From NCBI RefSeq assembly GCF_017377505.1, contig NZ_JAFREN010000013.1, forward strand, positions 1-43,724: a stretch of DNA of 43,724 bases, read 5' to 3'. The notes beneath the pieces are model-generated. The model did no database searches and was not told the origin of the DNA. It saw only the letters and a program-made list of their open reading frames with translations. The stretch is from Enterococcus sp. DIV0212c. Lineage in GTDB: Bacteria; Bacillota; Bacilli; Lactobacillales; Enterococcaceae. Shown in pieces: positions 33,062 to 41,976 of the stretch (positions are counted from its first letter, which is position 1; each line of letters opens with the position of its first letter). The position numbers and the translations under genes are program-made.

Positions 33062-33070
33062 TGGTATAAT
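33062..33070 (+). promoter_or_regulatory. Extended -10 promoter of sbcDC
   Basis: TGGTATAAT is an extended -10 element (TGn-TATAAT). No -35 stands out at a 17-base spacing. It lies about 32 bases before the sbcD start. Confidence 0.5.
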
Positions 33071-33101
33071 AGTAAGAAGGACTTTTTTAGGTGGTGGAAA
33101 A

Positions 33102-34241
33102 ATGCGTTTTTTACATACAGCAGATTGGCACATTGGGAAGAAATTACATGGCTATGATTTATTGGAAGAACAGGCAGATGCATTTCAGCAAATACTAACA
33201 ATTGCCAAAGATGAAAAGGTAGATGCCATAGTCGTGGCAGGTGATCTATATGACCGTTCAGTTCCTTCAGTTGAAGCAATTGAAGTATTCAATCGAATGA
33301 TCATAGAAATGAATTTACAAGAAAAATTTCCCGTATTAGCAATTTCTGGAAATCATGATAGCAGTACCCGTTTGGAGACGGGAGGTCCATGGTTTATTCA
33401 GTCGGATTTTTATTTGAATACACGATTGGATCAGGCTTTTCAACCAGTGGAAATACAAAATACACAATTCTTTCTGTTGCCTTATTTTGAACCCATTTCA
33501 GCACGAATATATTTTGATAATGATGACATTCGCACAATCGAACAAGCGATGAAAGAAGTAATCATAGAGATGAAACAACAGTTCAAACCAAATATGGCGC
33601 ATGTTTTAGTCAGTCATTTTTTTGTAGCTGGTAGTGAAAAATCTGATTCGGAAACAAAATTAATGGTGGGTGGCTTGGACACCGTGCCGTTATCGTTGCT
33701 AGAATCGTTTGATTATGTGGCTTTAGGACATTTGCATGGGAAGAATGCCTTACAGGCTGAAAATGCACGTTACAGCGGGTCGCCATTAAAATTTTCTTTG
33801 TCAGAAATGAATCAGAAAAAAGGTGTTTGGATTGTGGACACGCAAGTATCCGATACGACATTTGAGTTTAAAGAAATCACGCCGCTAAGAGATGTTACCC
33901 AAATTGAAGGCAGTTTTAAGGAATTGATTGCACCAGACTATTATGAAGCAATCAATCGTGAAGATTATTTACATATCCAATTGACTGATCGAGCGGTGAT
34001 TCCTAATATGATGAATCAACTGAGACAAATTTATCCAAGAGTAATCGGTGTTGAGCGCTTATATGGCAGAGAAGAACAACAAAAAAAGACAGAGAATAAA
34101 AAAGAAATCAAAGCGTTGGCACCAACTGAATTAGTTGATCAATTCTTCTCAGAAGTTACAGGAGAAAGTTTGACTAAGCAGCAAGAAGATTGGATCAAAG
34201 AGAATTTAGCAGAAATTCATCAAGCAGAAAGAGGGCAATAA
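33102..34241 (+). CDS. sbcD: Exonuclease SbcCD nuclease subunit SbcD
   Basis: The Mre11-type metal-dependent nuclease that, with SbcC, opens hairpins and processes DNA ends. The 379-residue protein has all phosphoesterase motifs: TADWHIGK (D8, H10), VVAGDLYDRS, ISGNHDSSTR, VSHFFVAG and ALGHLHG. The C-terminal part (residues 280-379) is the SbcC-binding and capping region. ATG 33102 is preceded by AGGTGG; the open frame extends 22 codons upstream through the promoter and is not used. sbcC begins two bases after the stop. Confidence 0.96.
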   Translation: MRFLHTADWHIGKKLHGYDLLEEQADAFQQILTIAKDEKVDAIVVAGDLYDRSVPSVEAIEVFNRMIIEMNLQEKFPVLAISGNHDSSTRLETGGPWFIQSDFYLNTRLDQAFQPVEIQNTQFFLLPYFEPISARIYFDNDDIRTIEQAMKEVIIEMKQQFKPNMAHVLVSHFFVAGSEKSDSETKLMVGGLDTVPLSLLESFDYVALGHLHGKNALQAENARYSGSPLKFSLSEMNQKKGVWIVDTQVSDTTFEFKEITPLRDVTQIEGSFKELIAPDYYEAINREDYLHIQLTDRAVIPNMMNQLRQIYPRVIGVERLYGREEQQKKTENKKEIKALAPTELVDQFFSEVTGESLTKQQEDWIKENLAEIHQAERGQ

Positions 34242-34242
34242 G

Positions 34243-37200
34243 TTGAAACCATTAATATTAACATTAAAAAACTTTGGACCTTACATTGATGAAACGATCG
34301 ATTTTAGTAAATTTGAAGACTCGTCTTTATTCTTGATCAGCGGAAAAACTGGTTCAGGGAAAACAACGATTTTTGATGGGATGAGCTATGCTTTATTTGG
34401 CGAAAGCTCAGGAAAATTACGTCAAGGTAAGGAAATGCGTTCTACATTTGCTGATCCTTCAGAACCGACAGAAGTTCATTTGGCTTTTTCTCATGGAGAC
34501 TATTTTTACGATATTACCAGAAAACCAGAACAAGAACTGTATAAAAAACGTGGAGATGGGACTCGGACGCAAAGCGCTAAGATTTCATTGATCGTTAAAG
34601 ACCATAGTGGAAAAGAATTGAGAGAGTACACAAAACGTCGTGAAGTTGATGCTTTTATTCAAGAGTTACTGCATTTAGATGCAACGCAATTTGCTCAAAT
34701 CGTTCTGTTGCCTCAAGGTGAGTTTCGAACCTTTTTGATTGCAAATAGTAATGATAAAGAGAAGGTATTACGTAACTTGTTTGGCACGCAATTATATCAA
34801 ACACTAAATGAGCAATTAAAACTGCAATTAAAGGCGGTCAATAAAGATATTGAAGCAACACAGCAAACGATCAAGGCAAAATTAGATCAACTTTATTGGC
34901 AAGAAGATCTTGTAGAAGAGTTATCTGTAGAACAGCAACTGACTTTACTGGAACAGCAACAGGAAATCATGATCGAACAACAAACAGCAGAAAAAACGAC
35001 ACTTTCTGCAATGCAAGAAAAAAAACACCATAAGGAACAAGAAAAATTTGCGCTAGAAGAACTAATAAACGATTTTGGAAAGCAAGCTCAGCTCAAAAAG
35101 CAAAAAGAAGAACTAGATCAAGCAACTGAAATGATCGAGAAACTGCGAGCGGAAGAACAACAACTTCAATGGGTCAAAAATCATCAAGGCTTAATTGAAA
35201 AAATAGATGAAAAAACAAAATTGGTTGCTACGTATGAGCAAGAATTACAAACCAATCAATCTGAACAACTGACGCTGCAACAAATGAACCAGCAATGGGC
35301 GCAAGAACAACAAGAACATAACCAGCAGGCGACAGAAATAAACACCATCAAAGAAAAAGTAACACAATTACAATTTCAACTTCCCTTATACGAAGAAAAA
35401 GAGAAGCTAGAAAAGACAATCGAGAATAATCAAGAACATATTGATGCCTTAACGACCCAGCTTGTAGAAATCAAAGCAGCACAAGAGAAAGCAGAACAAG
35501 CCTATCAAAATGAACGAGTTATTATCGAAAGACAATCAGAGCTGGAAAAAGAGCAATTAGCCTTAGAACGTCATCAAGAACAATGGCTGACTTTTTTAGA
35601 TAGTTGGGAACAACAACAACAGCTTGAAGAAAGAATAGCCGAAATCAAACAACAATTGACGAAGAATGAAATTGAATTAAAACAGGCAGAAGCTGAAAAA
35701 ATACTCATTTATAAACAACTAGAAATACAAAAAAGCCAATGGGCAAAAATGCAGATCAGCCGTTTGAGTTTATTCTTAGTCGAGGGTGAAGCATGTCCTG
35801 TTTGTGGTTCCTTAGAACATCCCAATCAAAAGGAGCATCAAGAATTTTCTTTAGAAGAAATTCAATTGATTGAAAAACAACTAGATGAAAGTGAACAAAC
35901 TGCTAAAAAACAAGAAGTAGCAGTTGCCAAAATTCAAGCCCACGTAGCCCAGGCGAAAGTGACAGAAAAAGAACAACAAGCAGCATTAGAACGTCAACGT
36001 GAAAAAGTTAATCTTTTATTTAAGCAGCTGCAAGAAAAACAAATCGTCACTTTAAACGAGCCTTTTACATCAGAAGGAATAAAGCAAGCAACAGAAAGCT
36101 TTGAATTAGCAGCGACTAAACTTGAAGGTGAATTTAAACAAATCGAGTCAGCAAAACATAAAATAATCGAACTAGAAAAAACAGTTAAAGAGCAGCAAAC
36201 AAATTTACTTGAACAAGAAAAAATCGTTAGTGAAAAACGACAAGAACAATCCGCAGACCAAACTAAAATCAAGACAATTTCAGAACAATTGACAGATGAC
36301 AAATGCTCATTCCATGAAATAAAAGCAAACAAACAGCAACTTGAGCAGCAAATTGCACAATGGGAAACGCGAAAGCAAGAAATTGAAGAGCAAGTAGCAA
36401 AATTAAAAGAGCGCCTCTTACTGCTAAAAAATAGCGAAGAACATTTGTTAAAAGAAAGAGCGGCAAACCTAAAAGAACAACTTGCCTTAAATCAACAATT
36501 TACTGATATTCTAAAAAATTCAACAGTTGATTTAGACGAAAAAATAGTACGTGTTTTACTAAGAGAAGTCCCTAGATTAGATGAAATCAAGGAAGAATTG
36601 ACAGCATTTGATAAGAAAAAGGATCAACTAATGTTTCAATTAATGGAACTTGAGCAAAAATTAGCGAGCAAAGAACAGCCGGAGATCAGACCTATCATCG
36701 ATGAGCTAGCTGAACTAACGACTTTGATTCAAGCAAAAGAAGCAACCTATTATCAACAACAAGAAAAGATCCAAGCTAACGAAAAAATCCAAAAACAAGT
36801 CAAAGACCTGATTGCTTCCATCGAGAAGCAGTGGGAAAAAGTTACTGCGTTGCATCAATTGACAGCTACAGTGAATGGTGATAATCCAAGAAAAACCAGC
36901 TTGGAAAGATATGTCCTGCAAACTTATCTAGAAGAAGTGCTGAAAGTTGCCAATCAACGACTAGGTTTATTGACTAATAATCGCTATCAATTTGAACTAA
37001 ACCAAGATTCCGGCAGCTATAAGAATCAAACGGGTCTTGAAATAAATGTCTATGATGATAATGCAGGAAGTAGCCGTAGCGCACATACATTATCAGGCGG
37101 AGAAAGTTTTATTGCCGCTTTAGCTTTAGCCCTATCACTTGCTGAAGTGATTCAGGAACAGGCTGGCGGTGTGTTGATTGAAGCATTGTTTATTGATGAA

Positions 37201-37386
37201 GGATTTGGTTCATTAGATGAAGAGGCCTTGGAAATGGCTATGGAGGCATTAGAGACAATCGAAAACGAAGGAAGAATGATCGGTATTATCAGCCATGTAA
37301 GTGAATTAAAAGCAAGAATTCCGCAACAATTACAAATCCAAACAAATGGAAATGGTCAAAGTCAAGTGACCTATCAAACAGCTTAA
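34243..37386 (+). CDS. sbcC: Exonuclease SbcCD ATPase subunit SbcC
   Basis: The Rad50-like SMC-type ATPase partner of SbcD, 1047 residues. Walker A is G34-K-T-G-S-G-K40-T. Two very long coiled coils rich in Gln, Glu and Lys flank a zinc hook C-P-V-C near residue 516 (GEACPVCGSLEHP). The C-terminal lobe has the ABC signature LSGGESF (near 950) and Walker B with the D-loop ALFIDEGFGSLDEEAL. The start is TTG with GAGGG upstream, one base after the sbcD stop, so translation is coupled. Repair of palindromes and stalled forks is the expected role. Confidence 0.96.
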   Translation: MKPLILTLKNFGPYIDETIDFSKFEDSSLFLISGKTGSGKTTIFDGMSYALFGESSGKLRQGKEMRSTFADPSEPTEVHLAFSHGDYFYDITRKPEQELYKKRGDGTRTQSAKISLIVKDHSGKELREYTKRREVDAFIQELLHLDATQFAQIVLLPQGEFRTFLIANSNDKEKVLRNLFGTQLYQTLNEQLKLQLKAVNKDIEATQQTIKAKLDQLYWQEDLVEELSVEQQLTLLEQQQEIMIEQQTAEKTTLSAMQEKKHHKEQEKFALEELINDFGKQAQLKKQKEELDQATEMIEKLRAEEQQLQWVKNHQGLIEKIDEKTKLVATYEQELQTNQSEQLTLQQMNQQWAQEQQEHNQQATEINTIKEKVTQLQFQLPLYEEKEKLEKTIENNQEHIDALTTQLVEIKAAQEKAEQAYQNERVIIERQSELEKEQLALERHQEQWLTFLDSWEQQQQLEERIAEIKQQLTKNEIELKQAEAEKILIYKQLEIQKSQWAKMQISRLSLFLVEGEACPVCGSLEHPNQKEHQEFSLEEIQLIEKQLDESEQTAKKQEVAVAKIQAHVAQAKVTEKEQQAALERQREKVNLLFKQLQEKQIVTLNEPFTSEGIKQATESFELAATKLEGEFKQIESAKHKIIELEKTVKEQQTNLLEQEKIVSEKRQEQSADQTKIKTISEQLTDDKCSFHEIKANKQQLEQQIAQWETRKQEIEEQVAKLKERLLLLKNSEEHLLKERAANLKEQLALNQQFTDILKNSTVDLDEKIVRVLLREVPRLDEIKEELTAFDKKKDQLMFQLMELEQKLASKEQPEIRPIIDELAELTTLIQAKEATYYQQQEKIQANEKIQKQVKDLIASIEKQWEKVTALHQLTATVNGDNPRKTSLERYVLQTYLEEVLKVANQRLGLLTNNRYQFELNQDSGSYKNQTGLEINVYDDNAGSSRSAHTLSGGESFIAALALALSLAEVIQEQAGGVLIEALFIDEGFGSLDEEALEMAMEALETIENEGRMIGIISHVSELKARIPQQLQIQTNGNGQSQVTYQTA

Positions 37387-37403
37387 ACCTAGGAGGTGAG
37401 AAA

Positions 37404-40400
37404 ATGAAATGGAGTATTCCAGAGAAAATTGTTGAACGAGGCAGAGAATATATGAAAGAAGGCAGAGTCTTATCAATCGTTCAAGATACAGAAAATAAAG
37501 TTTGGCATGCAGAAGTTCTGGGTAAGGAACTTTATCGTGTTCAGCTAGATGGAACAGCCAAAGAAAATGATATTTGTGAATGTCCTTATTGGATGGATCA
37601 AAACCGCAACTATTGTAAGCATACAGTTGCTGTAGAATTGTCTTTACGACAAAAAGGTACCTCACGGATCATAAAAGAGGATCAACCAGTAACCTTTGAA
37701 AAGCGTTCTTTATCTGTTTCTGAGATGTTTACTAAAGGATTTGCCAAGTTGAATCAGATAGAAGAAAAGAATAAGATCACGCCACTCGTTGTAGAGTATA
37801 TTGTAGATGTGATCGAGACCAATAGCTATTACCCAGAATTAGCTGTTTTAGGCGTTTCTTTACGCTTAGGTTATCGAGGAGTAAAACCTAAAACATATAT
37901 TATAAAAAATATTGGCGAGTTCTTTCAAACGTTTCAAAAACAAGGCACATTTTTGATCAATAAGCAGCATCATTTTGATTTAATAAAAGAGGCCTTTCCG
38001 ATTGAAACACAAGAATTACTAGAACAATTAGCTGCAATTTATCAAACAAGTCAATTACTTGGAGCAAATGGTGTGCAAGTCAAAGGGAAAATCGATAAAC
38101 GATATCTTGTTTTACCGATCGATCAAGGGCAACAATTGCTTGAGAAAATGAGTCAGATTCCTCATTTTCAATTGAATGATGAAGGAAAAAAATACCGTCA
38201 TTTATCGTTTGTAAAAGGGTCGTTACCCATCTTTTTTATGATAAATAAACAAGTAGACAATACGTATAAACTGTTGATCGATGACCAGATAACAACGTTT
38301 TTATCCCATTATCAGTGGGGCTTTAGTCAAGATCAGGTATTTATTTTTACCCAAGAACAAGAAGCTGTTTATACAACATTGTTACAATTATTGAAACGTG
38401 TTGAAAAACCTGAGATCATATATGAAAAACAAGAGCTGTCTGATTTATTTGGTTCTGTCATTCCTTTATTGAAAAAAATAGGTACGGTAACAGTCAGTGA
38501 AGAAGTTTCCCAAGAAGTTGTCTACCATCCTTTAGAAACGATTTTTATCTTTCGTAAAATCAAAGGAATGATCAAAGTTCGTGTGGATTTCACTTATGGA
38601 GAAGTTGTTTTCTCAACAGATGATGAGCATTCAGTTGCTTCTAAAGCGAATCAAGAAGTTGTACGTGACAGTAAAAAAGAACAAGAAATTCTAGAAAAAT
38701 TAGCGTCATTTGGCTATCAAAAGGTCACAGCAGGATATGAAAAAAACTTGCCGGCAGGGGAACGATTGTATTACTTTTTCAAAGCAGAAGTTCCAACGTT
38801 TCGTCGTTTAGGTGAGGTTCGTATGGGGAAAAAGCTGAGAGAATTATATTTAGATGCAGCTCACCATCAGCCCATAATCGAAGTTTCTGATTCAGATTCT
38901 TGGCTGGATGTCCGTTTTGATATCACAGGAATCGCCGAGCAGGAAATTGATGCTGTCTTGGCAAGCTTACTTCGAAATGACCGTTTTTATACCTTGGAAA
39001 CGGGTGAAGTTCTGTCATTGGATTCAGAGGAGTTTCAGCAAACAAGTGAAGTTTTGACAATGTTAAGAAAGAATATGAAAAACGTTCAAGGAACGATTCA
39101 AGTGCCAAGAAATCAAGGCTTGATGATCGAGAATATGCTTGAAAACAATTCCCGGGCACATTTTTCAAATTCTTTTAAAGAGATGGTTTCGAATTTGACT
39201 CATCCAGAAAACTTTGAAGCTGTGTTGCCTGAAAACATCCAAGCAACGCTTAGATCGTATCAAATCGATGGATTTAAGTGGTTAAAAATGCTTGGGTATT
39301 ATCAGTTCGGCGGTATTTTAGCGGATGAAATGGGTTTAGGTAAAACCTTACAAACAATCACTTATTTGTTGTCTGAAAAAGAAGAACAAAGTGGTAAAGG
39401 TGCGGCATTGATTGTAGCACCTGCTAGTTTGATCTATAACTGGGCAGCTGAGATCAAGAAATTTGCGCCAGATTTACAGGCAGAAGTAGTTGCTGGAAAC
39501 AAAGCAGAACGTGAAAAATTGGCAAATAAAGCTGGTTTAGATGTGTTGATTACTTCTTATGCTAGTTTGAGACAAGATATCGATATGTATCAAGCGCTGA
39601 ATTTAGGTTACTTGATTTTGGATGAAGCTCAGATGGTTAAAAATAGCGGCACAAAAACGGCACAAGCCTTAAAAAGCTTGACGATCCCGCAACGATTTGC
39701 GTTAAGCGGAACGCCGATCGAAAATAATTTAGATGAATTATGGTCGATTTTCCAAATGATTTTACCAGGATTATTTCCAACGAGAACGCTTTTCAGATCA
39801 ATGAAGCCAGAAGAAATCGCTAAAATGATCCAGCCGTTTATTTTAAGACGAGATAAAAAGACAGTATTAGCAGATTTACCTGATAAAATCGAAAGTAATT
39901 TATATAGTGTCTTAACAGAAGAACAAAAAACAGTTTATCTAGCTTATTTGAAACAGATGCAAGAAGACGTTAGTCAAATGGATCAAGATACATTTAAAAA
40001 GAATCGTTTAAGCATTTTAGCTGGTTTGACTCGTTTACGTCAAATTTGTTGCGACCCAAGTCTGTTTATTGATGATTATACTGGAGGTTCTGGGAAGTTA
40101 GAGCAGGTCAAAGATCTGTTGGCAGCTGCTAAAGAAAACAATCGCCGTGTGTTGTTATTCTCTCAGTTCACAAGTATGTTGACGATCATTGAAAAAGAAT
40201 TGCACGAGCTAGGTTTGTCCACTTTCTATTTAAGAGGAAGCACTAAACCGAAAGAACGGATGGAAATGGCTGATGCCTTCAACGCTGGCGAAAAAGATGT
40301 TTTCTTGATCTCGCTAAAAGCTGGAGGAACAGGTTTAAACTTAACAGGTGCGGATACTGTGATACTTTATGATTTATGGTGGAATCCAGCAGTGGAAGAA

Positions 40401-40607
40401 CAAGCCGCTGGTCGGGCACATCGAATCGGTCAAAAGAATGTTGTAGAGGTGTGGCGTATGATCGCTGAAGGAACCGTGGAAGAAAAAATGGACTCCTTAC
40501 AGCAAGAAAAACGCGAGCTATTTCAAAAAGTGATTCAAGGAAATGAAGAACAACTAGCGAAAATGACAGAAGATGATATTCGAACCATTTTAAGTATTGG
40601 CGAATAA
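37404..40607 (+). CDS. SNF2-family DNA helicase/translocase with SWIM zinc finger
   Basis: A 1067-residue protein. Residues 50-80 are a SWIM zinc finger (C58-E-C60-P, then C71-K-H73). Residues 90-600 are a helicase-associated region of the bacterial SNF2 type. Residues 615-1060 form the SNF2 motor: ILADEMGLGKTLQTITYL (motifs Q/I), ILDEAQMVKN (DEAQ form of motif II), ALSGTPIENN (III), LFSQFTSMLTIIEKEL (IV), SLKAGGTGLNLTGADTVI (V) and AAGRAHRIGQKN (VI). It probably translocates on duplex DNA and remodels protein-DNA complexes; bacterial members include RapA-like and uncharacterised proteins. AGGAGGTGA precedes the ATG, 17 bases after sbcC, so it belongs to the sbcDC operon. This links it to DNA end processing. 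Confidence 0.92.
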   Translation: MKWSIPEKIVERGREYMKEGRVLSIVQDTENKVWHAEVLGKELYRVQLDGTAKENDICECPYWMDQNRNYCKHTVAVELSLRQKGTSRIIKEDQPVTFEKRSLSVSEMFTKGFAKLNQIEEKNKITPLVVEYIVDVIETNSYYPELAVLGVSLRLGYRGVKPKTYIIKNIGEFFQTFQKQGTFLINKQHHFDLIKEAFPIETQELLEQLAAIYQTSQLLGANGVQVKGKIDKRYLVLPIDQGQQLLEKMSQIPHFQLNDEGKKYRHLSFVKGSLPIFFMINKQVDNTYKLLIDDQITTFLSHYQWGFSQDQVFIFTQEQEAVYTTLLQLLKRVEKPEIIYEKQELSDLFGSVIPLLKKIGTVTVSEEVSQEVVYHPLETIFIFRKIKGMIKVRVDFTYGEVVFSTDDEHSVASKANQEVVRDSKKEQEILEKLASFGYQKVTAGYEKNLPAGERLYYFFKAEVPTFRRLGEVRMGKKLRELYLDAAHHQPIIEVSDSDSWLDVRFDITGIAEQEIDAVLASLLRNDRFYTLETGEVLSLDSEEFQQTSEVLTMLRKNMKNVQGTIQVPRNQGLMIENMLENNSRAHFSNSFKEMVSNLTHPENFEAVLPENIQATLRSYQIDGFKWLKMLGYYQFGGILADEMGLGKTLQTITYLLSEKEEQSGKGAALIVAPASLIYNWAAEIKKFAPDLQAEVVAGNKAEREKLANKAGLDVLITSYASLRQDIDMYQALNLGYLILDEAQMVKNSGTKTAQALKSLTIPQRFALSGTPIENNLDELWSIFQMILPGLFPTRTLFRSMKPEEIAKMIQPFILRRDKKTVLADLPDKIESNLYSVLTEEQKTVYLAYLKQMQEDVSQMDQDTFKKNRLSILAGLTRLRQICCDPSLFIDDYTGGSGKLEQVKDLLAAAKENNRRVLLFSQFTSMLTIIEKELHELGLSTFYLRGSTKPKERMEMADAFNAGEKDVFLISLKAGGTGLNLTGADTVILYDLWWNPAVEEQAAGRAHRIGQKNVVEVWRMIAEGTVEEKMDSLQQEKRELFQKVIQGNEEQLAKMTEDDIRTILSIGE

Positions 40608-40612
40608 AATAA

Positions 40613-40663
40613 AACGTACGATGCATATTTAGAAAAAAATCTAAGTATGCGTCGTACTTTTTT
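40613..40663. terminator. Terminator of the sbcDC-SNF2 operon
   Basis: GTACGATGCATATTTAGA pairs with TCTAAGTATGCGTCGTAC (two G-U-type differences), followed by seven T. It also faces the end of the convergent HAD gene. Confidence 0.88.
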
Positions 40664-40670
40664 TGTTTTA

Positions 40671-41381
40671 CTATGAAAATAATGATTGAATGGTAGGAAA
40701 TAAATCTTCAAATGAAGTAACTTCTTTAATATGATGTGCTTCTTCATTAGCAGGCATTTCTCGCAAACGGTGATTAAACCATAAGGATTTCCAGCCGCCA
40801 TTTTTAGCACCAGCAATATCATTTTCAAAGCTGTCACCTACATACAGGGTGTGTTCGCTATCCATATCAAATTCTTTTGCAGCAAGATCAAATATTTCTC
40901 TTTCTGGCTTTTGGAATCCAGTACTTTGAGAAATAATAATGTTGTTAGTAGGAACCCAATTTTCCAATTGAAGTTGTTTTACTTTTTTAAATTGATGATC
41001 TGTAGGACCATTTGTAATGATCCCCATAGGAATGTTTTTTTCTTTTAAGAAATCAAATATTTTTTTGACTTCTGGATGCATAACGATATTATCGAGCTCA
41101 TCTTCGTACGTTTTTTGGAAAGTTAACCCATCTTCTTGTGAAACTATTGGATAATCTAGATCTTTTAACGATTCATTGATTCGGAAAAAGCGCATGTATT
41201 CCAGTGTCCACTCATTAGCCATGACCTTAGGAAAGGTTTCATCACTATGAAAACGAAAGCGAATATATAATGCATGCATATCTTCAGATTTCACACAAGG
41301 AAATACTGATTTAATTGCGTTTCTAAAAGGTTGTTGCTGGTCATAAATCGTGTCATCAACATCAAAAACAATGGTTTTCAT
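40671..41381 (-). CDS. YjjG/YfnB-family HAD nucleotidase
   Basis: A 236-residue HAD-superfamily phosphatase. The nucleophile motif is FDVDDTIYD (D-x-D-x-T). The C1 cap is helical (residues 15-90). Motif II is MGIITNGPTDHQFKKV, with the TNG of the YjjG group. Motif III is QKPEREIFDLAAKEF, and motif IV is LYVGDSFENDIAGAKNGGWK. YjjG-type enzymes hydrolyse non-canonical pyrimidine nucleoside monophosphates, which fits, though substrate choice cannot be read. The start is set at ATG 41381 because the family begins MKTIVFDVDDT; a GTG at 41396 touches the only AAGGGG. A CodY-like box lies 24 bases upstream of the ATG. Confidence 0.85.
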   Translation of the reverse strand: MKTIVFDVDDTIYDQQQPFRNAIKSVFPCVKSEDMHALYIRFRFHSDETFPKVMANEWTLEYMRFFRINESLKDLDYPIVSQEDGLTFQKTYEDELDNIVMHPEVKKIFDFLKEKNIPMGIITNGPTDHQFKKVKQLQLENWVPTNNIIISQSTGFQKPEREIFDLAAKEFDMDSEHTLYVGDSFENDIAGAKNGGWKSLWFNHRLREMPANEEAHHIKEVTSFEDLFPTIQSLFS

Positions 41382-41404
41382 TTTAACAAATTGCACCCCT
41401 TAAT

Positions 41405-41419
41405 AATTTTCAGAAAAAT
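41405..41419. promoter_or_regulatory. CodY-like box upstream of the HAD nucleotidase gene
   Basis: AATTTTCAGAAAAAT matches 14 of 15 positions of AATTTTCWGAAAATT, and a second, weaker overlapping copy (AATTTTCAAAATCCT) begins at 41417. The site is close to the start codon, so CodY could act as a roadblock. AT-rich DNA makes chance matches possible. Confidence 0.45.
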
Positions 41420-41659
41420 TTTCAAAATCCTTTTCCATTGTAGCGAACTTTTTCACAAAAGAACAGAAAGAAAATTTTAATTTAGATTAGAAAGGTGGTA
41501 AGAATCCTTTTAGCTACATGGTGAACGAATTTCTTCATGTTCTGATGATATAAATTATAGAAAGAAACTGCTGATTTAAAATTAATGGACTGAAAAAGTG
41601 CCTTCAAAAAAGTAGTATCGATAGTAAATTTTTGAAGTAGAAAAAAATCCTACATTTAG

Positions 41660-41730
41660 TATAATAAAAATAGAAACACCGATCAGGCCTATCTTCCCCA
41701 AGACATAAGCAACTCATCGGTGTTTTTTTT
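41660..41730 (+). ncRNA. Candidate small RNA: -10 element plus hairpin plus U-tract
   Basis: TATAAT at 41660-41665 is followed eight bases later by a perfect ten-base stem, AAACACCGAT (41674-41683) with ATCGGTGTTT (41716-41725), closing a 32-base loop and running into eight T (41723-41730). No plus-strand gene lies upstream that would need a terminator: the neighbour on the left reads the other way. The unit therefore looks like a self-contained transcript of about 55-60 bases, composed of one long-looped hairpin that ends in its own terminator. The loop is rich in C and A (GGCCTATCTTCCCCAAGACA) and could pair with a target. The -35 is weak. A remnant terminator is the alternative. Confidence 0.45.
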
Positions 41731-41916
41731 ATGATGTACATGTATATGTATAATTTAACAAATTGCTTAAATCTTTTCAAGTTATTGATATAACTGGATC
41801 TAGAGCGTTCAAAATGTCTAAAAAACTAAAGCGAATGTTCTTTTTTTTGTTTGGAATTTAGTTAAATATAACTAAATAGATAAGCCCTATTTTTCTTTTT
41901 TTGATACTTTCAAACT

Positions 41917-41945
41917 TTGCATCCTACACCTTCTTTGCGTATAAT
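41917..41945 (+). promoter_or_regulatory. Promoter of the ABC exporter gene
   Basis: TTGCAT (41917-41922), a 17-base spacer and a perfect TATAAT (41940-41945), 31 bases before the start codon. Confidence 0.65.
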
Positions 41946-41976
41946 GGTATTAGTGTCAAAAAGAAAGAGGGAGTTT

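Larger units (their letters stand above)
41420..41976. other. Long intergenic region with an orphan RNA-like unit
   Basis: About 550 bases between the minus-strand HAD gene and the plus-strand ABC exporter. It contains the candidate RNA at 41660-41730 and the exporter promoter at 41917-41945. No open frame of more than 11 codons with a usable ribosome binding site is seen on the parts I translated. The rest is AT-rich without recognisable structure. Confidence 0.5.

Noticed and set aside
33036..33101. N-terminal extension of SbcD by 22 residues
   Set aside because: It spans the extended -10 promoter; SbcD proteins begin at MRFLHTADWHIG.
41400..41960. Fst/par-type toxin gene beside the orphan hairpin
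   Set aside because: Translating both strands by eye gave no frame of 25-40 codons with a hydrophobic core and a ribosome binding site.
41917..41976. Upstream extension of the ABC exporter by 20 codons
   Set aside because: It covers the promoter TTGCAT-17-TATAAT; ATG 41977 has a ribosome binding site and the usual start of this family.
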